Part shown: positions 57,375 to 64,000 of the stretch, in pieces | Layout: every line of letters begins with the position of its first letter | How positions within the stretch are numbered: the stretch's first letter is position 1 | Assembly (NCBI GenBank): GCA_050290865.1 | Contig: JBNKIW010000005.1 | Location: 62,001-126,000, forward strand | From: JARRLC01 sp050290865 | GTDB taxonomy: Bacteria; Pseudomonadota; Alphaproteobacteria; Rhizobiales; Rhodomicrobiaceae | DNA length: 64,000 nucleotides | Direction of reading: 5' to 3' | Notes under the pieces: model-generated | Database searches by the model: none | What the model saw: the letters and a program-made list of their open reading frames with translations, nothing else | Told to the model about the DNA's origin: nothing | Made by a program: the position numbers and the translations under genes

Positions 57375-57722
57375 TCACCTGTTCATCAGTTCCTTGAGCA
57401 GGCCCCAGAACGCGAGATCGCCAGTGTAGCCGGTCACCCGGCCGATCTCCTTGCCGTTGTCGATCAGGACGAAGGTCGGAGTCACCGTGACCGGCGCTTC
57501 GAATACAACGTCCCGGGGCAGCTCGCCAATGCTGGCCCGCCTGAGCGGGGCCAGACGGGCCTCCTCGGTTTTCCCGTAATGCGGGGCGATCTCGATATCC
57601 CAGCGCTTGCAATACGGGCAGCCCGGCCGCTCGACCATCAACAACTCGAGCGCTAGGGCTGGAACCACAACAACCGCCAGCAGCGCAGCCGCAAGCGTTG
57701 TCACGCGTATGAACGAGCACAT
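57375..57722 (-). CDS. soxS: SoxS-like periplasmic thioredoxin
   Basis: About 115 residues. A signal peptide (VTTLAAALLAVVVVPALALE) precedes a thioredoxin domain: LLMVERPGCPYCKRWDIEIAPHYGKTEEARLAPLRR, the exact SoxS pattern with C-P-Y-C at residues 35-38, then VTVTPTFVLIDNGKEIGRVTGYTGDLAFWGLL. SoxS keeps the SoxY carrier protein active by reducing it. The ATG at 57722 follows AGGAAAG; the TTG at 57764 would give a longer, polar N-terminus before the signal peptide. AT-rich leader with an operator-like inverted repeat upstream. Confidence 0.85.
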   Translation of the reverse strand: MCSFIRVTTLAAALLAVVVVPALALELLMVERPGCPYCKRWDIEIAPHYGKTEEARLAPLRRASIGELPRDVVFEAPVTVTPTFVLIDNGKEIGRVTGYTGDLAFWGLLKELMNR

Positions 57723-58030
57723 GGGCACTTTCCTGGATCGAGGCTCCGAAGACGACGTCCTCAATCTTTATAACGAAAAACGAATATAATTTCGAAACGG
57801 CGCATAACAAGCACGTTAAGCGTGTGCGACGCTTTGTCCACAATCAGTTGCGGCATTTCAGGAAATCGATACGTGTTTGTACGCATAATGCGGGCCTGAC
57901 TTCCGCGGTAGGTTTCTGCGGGACACTGGTGAGCGGGCGGTTTCTGTCCCGCAAGGGCGATCCGGCCGCTCGTCTGCGTCATCGCAGGCGCCTACGACTT
58001 CGGTGCAGCCCCTTCTGGGAGACCAGTGCC
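57723..58030. other. 308-base AT-rich intergenic region between soxS and the small exported protein gene
   Basis: Divergent promoter region. Contains the TTATAA/TATAA-type inverted repeat at 57768-57789; nothing else is recognised. Confidence 0.5.
57768..57789. promoter_or_regulatory. Candidate operator of the soxS-soxR unit
   Basis: TTATA and TATAA half-sites flank ACGAAAAACGAA in an AT-rich patch about 45 bases before the soxS start. BigR and SoxR-type repressors bind AT-rich palindromes in such positions. Assignment is by location and composition only. Confidence 0.35.
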
Positions 58031-58324
58031 ATGCTGAAGCAATTCCTGACTGCCGCAGTTCTCGGGCTTTCCCTTGGCCTTTGCGCCACGACCCAGGCCG
58101 ATGCCGCCGCGGTTTCGCCGGTGACAGGACTTGACCAGACGCAGAAAGCCGTCGACAGCACTCTGACCGCGGTGCATGGCGGCGGATGGTGGGCGGTGCC
58201 GGTCGTTATCGGCGGCGTCCTCCTCTTCGATGAACTCCACCGCCGTAACTGCTGCTGCTATCGAACCTATCGCAAATGCTGGTGGCGTAAAGGCCGCCGC
58301 TACTGCCGGCGCTATTGCCGCTAA
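58031..58324 (+). CDS. Small exported protein with a Cys- and Arg-rich C-terminus
   Basis: 97 residues. A signal peptide (LTAAVLGLSLGLCATTQADA) is followed by a short linker, a hydrophobic stretch GGGWWAVPVVIGGVLLF, and a tail (residues 71-97) with six Cys, twelve Arg/Lys and three aromatic residues: RRNCCCYRTYRKCWW then RKGRRYCRRYCR. GGGAG lies 13 bases or so before the ATG. The hydrophobic stretch could be a second membrane anchor leaving the tail exposed on one side. No family recognised; disulfide-rich basic tails occur in secreted antimicrobial-like or matrix-binding peptides, but that is speculation. Confidence 0.55.
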   Translation: MLKQFLTAAVLGLSLGLCATTQADAAAVSPVTGLDQTQKAVDSTLTAVHGGGWWAVPVVIGGVLLFDELHRRNCCCYRTYRKCWWRKGRRYCRRYCR

Positions 58325-58376
58325 CCAACCTCACCGCTGGCGGACGGCGCGTCCGTCCGTCAGCCTCCCGCTTCAA

Positions 58377-58919
58377 TTACGTGTAGCGCGCATAGGCGGT
58401 GAGCTTCGCCGTGAGCCGCGCTGCGAGGAGCGGGCTGGCTTCCCCCAGCGTATCGAGAATGAGCCGCGCCTCTTCCGCGTAGGCCGCGCAGCGTGGCTGA
58501 TCCCAATAGGCGGGCGGCGGCATCAGGTTGCTGATGCGGTCGGCCAGCTTCACCATCCAGACTTCGCGCGGCTGGCTGCGGATACGCTCGAGACTGTCGC
58601 GCATGGCGTCGATCTTGGGGAGTGCGGGGTCTTTGGAGAGCGCCGACACACCTGCAGCAACAGCGGGGCCAAACTCCGTTTCCAGCGTGGCAAGCGTGAC
58701 GCCGCAATCCTCCACGACGTCGTGGAGAAGCGCGCAAAGCACGGCCAGGCTGGGATCGTCCGCGCCTTCCACGGCCAGCGCCGCGGCGACCTCCATGGCC
58801 ACCTGCGCGGGATGCACGATATAAGGATGTTCAGTGCCGGGGATGGTTTGCCCGGCATGCGCCCGGGTCGCGAAGCGCAGCGCGGCGATGACGGCGTCCT
58901 GGTCCCAGATTGCCTTCAT
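58377..58919 (-). CDS. Small alarmone hydrolase-like HD protein
   Basis: A 180-residue HD-domain protein. ATRAHAGQTIPGTEHPYIVHPAQVAMEV, ALLHDVVEDCGVTLATLETEFG and VWMVKLADRISNL carry the HD-box residues of RelA/SpoT hydrolase domains: H21, H36, H66-D67, and Asp in KLADR. It has no synthetase, TGS or ACT domain. This matches the MESH1/small alarmone hydrolase group that degrades (p)ppGpp or related nucleotides. Lies 17 bases after the RND permease start region on the same strand with its own ATG. Substrate not tested. Confidence 0.82.
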   Translation of the reverse strand: MKAIWDQDAVIAALRFATRAHAGQTIPGTEHPYIVHPAQVAMEVAAALAVEGADDPSLAVLCALLHDVVEDCGVTLATLETEFGPAVAAGVSALSKDPALPKIDAMRDSLERIRSQPREVWMVKLADRISNLMPPPAYWDQPRCAAYAEEARLILDTLGEASPLLAARLTAKLTAYARYT

Positions 58920-58936
58920 GTATCCTCCTCGTGTTC

Positions 58937-61900
58937 CTACTCGGCGGGAGCGGACGCCTCCACCTCCACAGCCTTCGTGCCGGGGAACAGCTTGCGCACG
59001 CTCACATAGAACACGGGCGTGAAGATCAGCCCGAACGCCGTCACGCCCAGCATGCCGAAGAACACCGCCGTCCCCAGCGCCTGGCGCATCTCGGCGCCCG
59101 CGCCGCCTGCCACGTAGAGCGGTAGCACACCGAGTGTGAACGCCAGCGATGTCATGATGATCGGCCTCAGACGCAGCCGGCAGGCTTCGATGGCGGCATC
59201 GACTGTGCTGCGGCCCTGGTCCTCCAGTTGCCGCGCGAATTCCACGACGAGGATGGCGTTTTTCGCCGCCAGTCCCACGAGCACGATGAAGCCGACCTCG
59301 GTGAGGATATTCACATCAAGCGCATGCGTGGTGACCCCGCCGAGCGCCGCCAGCAGGCACATGGGTACGATGAGAATGATGGCCAGCGGCAGCGTCCAGC
59401 TCTCATACTGCGCCGCGAGTGCGAGGAACGCGAACAGCACGCTCAGGCCGAAAACGAAGACCGCCGTGCCGCCGCCCGTCTTTTCCTGGAACGACAGGCC
59501 CGTCCAGGCGAAGGAGACGCCCTCCGGCAGGATGCGCCCGGCAAGGTCTTCCATCTTCGCGATGGCCTCGCCCGAACTGATACCGGCGGTGTTGCCGTTC
59601 AGCTCCACGGCGGGGAACAGATTGTAGCGCGGCACCCGGTCCGGCCCCGCCGTCGAGCGGAAAGTGACCAGCGAGCCGAGCGGCACCATGGCGCCGTCCG
59701 CGCTGCGCACCTTCAGCCGCGCAACATCGGCCTCGGTGAGACGGAAGCGCGCGTCGGCCTGGACCGTGGCGCGGTAGGTGCGGCCGAAGAGATTGAAATC
59801 GTTGACATAGGTCGAGCCGAGATTGATCCGCAGCGTCTCGAAGATGTTTTCCAGCGGCACGTTGAGAATCTTGGCGCGCGCGCGGTCCACGTCCACATAG
59901 AGCTGCGGCGTGCTGATGAAAAACGAGGTGAAGACCTGGCGCAGCCCCGGCGTCTGGTTGGCCGCGCCCATCAGGGCATAGGTCGCCTGCGCCAGGGCGG
60001 GCAGCCCGATGCCGCCGCGGTCCTGCACATACATCTGGAAGCCGCCGCCCGTGCCCACGCCATGAACCGGCGGCGGCGGGATGACAAAGACCAGCCCCTC
60101 CTGCACCTGCGCCGCCTTGCCGGCCAGCATGCCGTATATCTGTCCGAAGGTGAGCCCCTTGCGGGCGCGTTCGCGGTAATCCTCCAGCACGACGAACATG
60201 GCGCCGGCATTCGACGCCGAGGTGAAGGTCGCACCGGAAAAGCCGGCGAAACTTGCCGTGTGCGCCACACCCGGCGTCTCGCGCACGGCCTTGCCGAAAC
60301 GCGCCATCGCCTCGTCGGTCCGCGCCAGCGAGGCGCCGGACGGCAACTGGAAGGCAACGATGAGGTAGCCCTTGTCCTGCGAGGGGATGAACCCTTTCGG
60401 CACGCTTAGGAACAGCGACGCGGTCAGCGCGATGAGCCCCGCATATATCAAGAGCAGCGCCATCGTCTGCTTGGTCAGTGTGCGAACGAGGCGGCTGTAA
60501 GCGCTGGCAGTTGCATCGAATGCATGGTTGAAGGCGCGGAAGAGGCCGCGCGCCAGCCGCACCGGGTTGAACCGGGAGCGCCCGTCGCCGTCATGGCGGT
60601 GCAGGAGGATGGCGCACAGCGCCGGACTGAGCGTGAGCGAAATGAAGGCGGAAATCACCGTCGCCACGGCGATCGTCAGCGCGAACTGGCGATAGAACTG
60701 CCCGGCGATGCCGCCCAGAAACGCCGCGGGCACGAACACCGCGCAGAGCACCAGCGCGATGGAGACCAGCGCCGTCCCCACCTCGTTCATAGTCGCGCGT
60801 GCCGCCGCCTCGGCAGAGAGGCCGCTGCGCAGCCGCCGCTCGACGTTCTCGACGACCACGATGGCGTCGTCCACGACGATACCCGTGGCCAGTACCAGCC
60901 CGAACAGCGTCAGATTGTTGATGGAATAGCCGAAGGCCGCCATCGCCGCGAACGTCCCGATGAGCGACACCGGGATGGCCACCAGCGGTATGACGGTCGC
61001 GCGCCAGGTCTGCAGAAACAGGAGCACGACCAGGACGACGAGAACCACGGCCTCGAGGATCGTCTTCACCAGTTCCTCGATCGACCGGGCGATGAAATCG
61101 GTGGGGTTGTACACGACGCGGTGTTCGATCCCTTGCGGGAAATCCTTGGCCAGCCGGTCCATCGCCGCCTTGACGCCGTTGGCGGTGGCCAGCGCATTCG
61201 CGCCCGGCAGCTGCGTCACCGCGACGACCACCGCCCGCTCGCCGTCCAGATAGCCGTTGGTCGTGTAGCTGAGCGCGCCAAGCTCGATACGCGCGACATC
61301 CTTCAAATGCGTGAGCCGGCCGTCCTCGCCGGATTTCACCACGATGTTCTCGAACTGCGCCGGGTCGGAGAGGCGGCCGAGAAGCTGCAGCTTGATCTGA
61401 AACGCCTGATCGCCAGCAACCGGCGGCTCGGCGAGCGCGCCGCCCGCGACCTGCACATTCTCGCGGGAAATGGCGGCGACGACGTCCTGGGCGGTGAGGC
61501 CGAGGCTGGCAAGGCGGCCGGGGTCGAGCCACACGCGCATGCTGTAGTCGCGGCCGCCGAAAATACGGATACCGCCCACGCCCTTTATGCGCGCCAGTTC
61601 GTCCTGGATCTGCAGGAGCGCGTAATTGCTGAGATAAAGCTGGTCGTAGCGATCGCTCTTGGAGATCATGTGGATCACCATGAGCAGATCGGACAGGTTT
61701 TTGCGCACGGTGATACCGCTGCGGCGCACCTCTTCGGGAAGGCGCGGTTCGGCGATGGCGACGCGGTTTTGCACCTGCACCTGCGCACGGTCGAGGTCGG
61801 TGCCGATGGCGAAGGTGACCACCAGCGACATGGAGCCGTCGGCGGTCGATTGCGAGGTCATGTAGAGCATGTCCTCGACGCCGTTCACCTCCTGTTCGAT

Positions 61901-62098
61901 GACCGCGGCAACCGTCTTCGCCACGGTCTCGGCATTGGCGCCGGGATAGCGGGCGTTGACGACGACCGCCGGCGGCGCGATCTCGGGATATTGCGCGACG
62001 GGAAGCCCGAGGAAGCCGATGCCGCCGAGGATGACGATCAACAGCGCCAGCACGGTGGCGAAGATTGGGCGGCTGATGAAGGTCTGTGAAAACCTCAT
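58937..62098 (-). CDS. RND multidrug efflux permease (HAE1 family, AcrB/MexB-like)
   Basis: 1,053 residues, full length, with twelve membrane segments and two large periplasmic loops. N-terminal SQTFISRPIFATVLALLIVILGGIGFLGLPVAQYPEIAPP and YPGANAETVAKTVAAVIEQEVNGVEDMLYMTSQST are classic. The proton-relay Asp pair is in ATGIVVDDAIVVVENVERR. It ends with GTAVFFGMLGVTAFGLIFTPVFYV. Its start overlaps the adaptor stop by four bases, so the two are co-produced. No outer-membrane factor gene is present, so a shared TolC/OprM-type channel is likely. Substrates unknown. Confidence 0.95.
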   Translation of the reverse strand: MRFSQTFISRPIFATVLALLIVILGGIGFLGLPVAQYPEIAPPAVVVNARYPGANAETVAKTVAAVIEQEVNGVEDMLYMTSQSTADGSMSLVVTFAIGTDLDRAQVQVQNRVAIAEPRLPEEVRRSGITVRKNLSDLLMVIHMISKSDRYDQLYLSNYALLQIQDELARIKGVGGIRIFGGRDYSMRVWLDPGRLASLGLTAQDVVAAISRENVQVAGGALAEPPVAGDQAFQIKLQLLGRLSDPAQFENIVVKSGEDGRLTHLKDVARIELGALSYTTNGYLDGERAVVVAVTQLPGANALATANGVKAAMDRLAKDFPQGIEHRVVYNPTDFIARSIEELVKTILEAVVLVVLVVLLFLQTWRATVIPLVAIPVSLIGTFAAMAAFGYSINNLTLFGLVLATGIVVDDAIVVVENVERRLRSGLSAEAAARATMNEVGTALVSIALVLCAVFVPAAFLGGIAGQFYRQFALTIAVATVISAFISLTLSPALCAILLHRHDGDGRSRFNPVRLARGLFRAFNHAFDATASAYSRLVRTLTKQTMALLLIYAGLIALTASLFLSVPKGFIPSQDKGYLIVAFQLPSGASLARTDEAMARFGKAVRETPGVAHTASFAGFSGATFTSASNAGAMFVVLEDYRERARKGLTFGQIYGMLAGKAAQVQEGLVFVIPPPPVHGVGTGGGFQMYVQDRGGIGLPALAQATYALMGAANQTPGLRQVFTSFFISTPQLYVDVDRARAKILNVPLENIFETLRINLGSTYVNDFNLFGRTYRATVQADARFRLTEADVARLKVRSADGAMVPLGSLVTFRSTAGPDRVPRYNLFPAVELNGNTAGISSGEAIAKMEDLAGRILPEGVSFAWTGLSFQEKTGGGTAVFVFGLSVLFAFLALAAQYESWTLPLAIILIVPMCLLAALGGVTTHALDVNILTEVGFIVLVGLAAKNAILVVEFARQLEDQGRSTVDAAIEACRLRLRPIIMTSLAFTLGVLPLYVAGGAGAEMRQALGTAVFFGMLGVTAFGLIFTPVFYVSVRKLFPGTKAVEVEASAPAE

Positions 62099-63297
62099 GG
62101 CAGCGCCGCCTGTTTTCCGGGCGTGGTCACACTTGAGCGCTGCGGCGCGACCTTGGCGCCGGGACGCACCTTCCGCAGGCCCTTGACGATCACCCAGTCG
62201 CCCGTCTTGAGACCAGAACGGATGACACGCAGCCCCTCGGCAAGGGGACCGGGCACCACCGGCCTGTAAGCGACGGTGCCGTCATCGCTCACGACGTAAA
62301 CGAAGCGGTTGGTCTGGTCGGTGCCGATGGCTTCATCGGGCAGGAGCATGGCCGTCTGTTCGCCATTGCCCGAGAGGCGGACGCGCGCGAACATGCCGGG
62401 CTTGAACAGGCCGTCGGGATTGGGGAATACCGCGCGGCCCCTCAGCGTTGCGGTGGCGCCATCCATGCGGTTGTCGACGAAGTCCATCCGGCCCTGGTGC
62501 TGGAACCCCTTTTCATCCTGGAGCGCCAGGAACACGCGCACCGGCTTCGCCTCCGAAGCCAGCAGCGCCGCCACCGTCTTGCCGAGCCGGGCATATTTCA
62601 GATAGTCGGCCTCGCTGAGGTCGAAATAGAAATGGATCGGATCGCCGGTGACGATCGTACCGAGCAGCGTGCCCGTCGCCGAAGCGCCCGTGACGAAATT
62701 GCCGATGCCCACCAGCCTGCGGCCGATGGTGCCGCTGATCGGCGCGGTCACCCGCGTGAACTGCAGGTTCAGCTCTGCCGCCGCCAGCGCCGCCTCTGCG
62801 GCCTTCACGGCGGCTTCCGCCTGGCCGAATTCCTTTTTGCGCTGCTCGAACGCCTGCTCGGAGATGGCCTTCTTTTTCAAGAGCGGCCCGGCGCGCTTCA
62901 CGTCGGCCTTTGCAAAGTCGAGACGCGCTTTGGCCGAAGCCAGCTCCGCACGGGCGCGCGCCGACGCCTGTTCGAACGGGCGCGGATCGATGACGAACAG
63001 CGGGTCGCCCGCTTTCACCGTCTGCCCGTCGGTGAAATGCACTTTCGTGATATAGCCGCTGACCCGCGCACGCAGCGACACGGTATCCACGGCGTCGAAA
63101 CGGCCGGTGAAATCGTCCCACTCGGTGACGGACTTCTGCAGAGGTTGCGCCACGGTGACGGCAGGCAGCGGCGGACGCTTGCCCGGCGCCTGCTTCGGTT
63201 GCCCTTGCGTTTCCGTGCAGGACGCGAGCCCTACAGCCAGCAGAATGGCTGCAGCACCACGGAGAAAGATGCCAAAATACGCAATACGAAACGGCAT
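62095..63297 (-). CDS. RND periplasmic adaptor subunit (lipoprotein)
   Basis: 400 residues. The N-terminus AAAILLAVGLASCTETQG has a lipobox (LASC), so the protein is probably lipid-anchored in the inner membrane. Domains in order: SVTEWDDFTGRFDAVDTVSLRARVSGYITKVHFTDGQTVKAGDPLFVIDPRPFEQ (lipoyl half), an alpha-hairpin with RAELASAKARLDFAKADVKRAGPLLKKKAISEQAFEQ, the second lipoyl half GTIGRRLVGIGNFVTG, and a beta-barrel/membrane-proximal region. The ATG overlaps nothing upstream. Precedes the permease with a four-base overlap. Confidence 0.93.
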   Translation of the reverse strand: MPFRIAYFGIFLRGAAAILLAVGLASCTETQGQPKQAPGKRPPLPAVTVAQPLQKSVTEWDDFTGRFDAVDTVSLRARVSGYITKVHFTDGQTVKAGDPLFVIDPRPFEQASARARAELASAKARLDFAKADVKRAGPLLKKKAISEQAFEQRKKEFGQAEAAVKAAEAALAAAELNLQFTRVTAPISGTIGRRLVGIGNFVTGASATGTLLGTIVTGDPIHFYFDLSEADYLKYARLGKTVAALLASEAKPVRVFLALQDEKGFQHQGRMDFVDNRMDGATATLRGRAVFPNPDGLFKPGMFARVRLSGNGEQTAMLLPDEAIGTDQTNRFVYVVSDDGTVAYRPVVPGPLAEGLRVIRSGLKTGDWVIVKGLRKVRPGAKVAPQRSSVTTPGKQAALP

Positions 63298-63405
63298 GAC
63301 GAGGCCCGCAGACAGTTATGAGCGCGACCAGTAGTCTTAAGGGGAATGGCAGCCAAAGAAAAGGGCGGGAGTAAGAATTCGTTAACCAACAAAAGCGTGA
63401 GGTGT

Positions 63406-63909
63406 TCAGGTGAGGCGCAAAAACACGCCCGCCAGCGGGCTTTGCGGATACAGCACCAACGCCGTCCCGGCCAGCGCGATGCCGTAGGGGATGTCGGGTT
63501 GGCCGAAGCAGCGGATGCGGGTTCCGAGATAGTGAGCGGCTCCGGCAGGCATCGCCCGCAACACGAGAAAGACGAGGGTGAGGATGCCGCCCGCAATGGC
63601 TGTCGCCGTGGCATAGCTCACGATCTGCTCCCAGCCGAACCACGCAGCGGCGGCGGCGAACAGCTTGGCATCGCCACCTCCGATCCAGCCGCGTGAGAAG
63701 AAAACGACGCCGAGCGCCAGCGCCGCCAGCCCGCAGGACGCATGGAGCGCAATTCCCTCCACCCCAAGCCCCGCAACGCCGGCGACGGGAAAAAACGCCG
63801 CCGCGATCAGCAGGCACAGCCGGTTGGAGATCGTCATCGTCAGGAAGTCGGAAGCCCCGGCGTAAGCCATGAGGGCCGGGAAAACCATGAACAGCGCGTA
63901 ATCGAGCAT
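63406..63909 (-). CDS. cpaA: CpaA-type prepilin peptidase (A24 family)
   Basis: 167 residues, six or so membrane segments. The two catalytic Asp motifs of A24 aspartic peptidases are seen: ASDFLTMTISN at the N-terminus and WIGGGDAKLFAA in the centre. The short CpaA form processes Flp/Tad pilins. No other pilus gene is in the window; in related genomes a cpa/tad cluster usually lies next to it, so one may begin beyond position 64000. Downstream of it lies the RND pump, on the same strand but 108 bases away. Confidence 0.88.
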   Translation of the reverse strand: MLDYALFMVFPALMAYAGASDFLTMTISNRLCLLIAAAFFPVAGVAGLGVEGIALHASCGLAALALGVVFFSRGWIGGGDAKLFAAAAAWFGWEQIVSYATATAIAGGILTLVFLVLRAMPAGAAHYLGTRIRCFGQPDIPYGIALAGTALVLYPQSPLAGVFLRLT

Positions 63910-64000
63910 CGCTACCGGCCCGGATGAGTGCCGCGGCGAACCGCCAGCGGACGGCTTTCAGTGCGGACTGGTGATGGTGAGGGATCGAATCGCCGACAGG
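63910..64000. other. Terminal 91 bases, no feature recognised
   Basis: Upstream of cpaA, which is transcribed leftward. No start codon with convincing coding sequence is visible before the window ends. Confidence 0.3.

Noticed and set aside
63950..64000. GGATCGAATC near the end considered as a tRNA T-arm
   Set aside because: No matching acceptor, D or anticodon arms can be built around it within the window.

Overview
The window is about 64 kb of GC-rich chromosome from an alphaproteobacterium, most probably of the order Hyphomicrobiales. The evidence is the glnD-murJ-trpS run, folP followed by glmM, lgt with a MidA-type methyltransferase, divergent tsaD/hemC, a 1,600-residue NAD-glutamate dehydrogenase and a porin of the alphaproteobacterial type. 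I cannot name a genus. No tRNA, rRNA, CRISPR array, insertion sequence or prophage was recognised.

Layout. 1-6979: cell envelope and housekeeping genes (manC partial, MidA-like, an intruding FRG-domain gene, lgt, ubiK, folP, glmM). 7017-11349: a MarR regulator divergent from a branched-chain amino-acid-type ABC transporter with a fused LivM-LivG and no binding protein. 11461-16599: a small membrane protein, meaB, a porin, a DUF2892 protein and glmU. 17018-22724: solute uptake (orphan TAXI-type binding protein, Sel1/TPR-like exported protein, complete tripartite tricarboxylate transporter tctCBA). 22760-35911: alpha/beta hydrolase, glnD, murJ, trpS, a low-GC QueC-like PP-loop gene of foreign appearance, and NAD-glutamate dehydrogenase.

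36212-48043 is the standout: a respiratory molybdoenzyme island. On the minus strand lie an FeS subunit, an NrfD membrane subunit, a Tat-exported molybdopterin catalytic subunit, a TorD chaperone, three little-known coupled genes and a polyferredoxin. Divergent on the plus strand lie a PhnD-like periplasmic binding protein, a histidine kinase and a sigma-54-type response regulator. A near-perfect -24/-12 promoter precedes the enzyme operon, with GTTACC-type repeats upstream that are candidate activator sites. The catalytic subunit has Asp where one Cys ligand of its FeS cluster is expected. The substrate is unknown; arsenic or sulfur oxyanions are the best guesses. An ArsR repressor, an ArsP-like permease and a small thioredoxin follow at 48149-49838.

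50066-63909: purA, an RsmB-family methyltransferase, tsaD divergent from hemC, nadB, a soxS-soxR pair without sox structural genes, a tiny exported Cys/Arg-rich protein, a small alarmone-type HD hydrolase, an RND efflux pump (adaptor and permease, no outer-membrane factor) and a CpaA-type prepilin peptidase. Start sites were chosen from ribosome-binding sites and from overlaps with neighbours; functions are inferred from motifs only.
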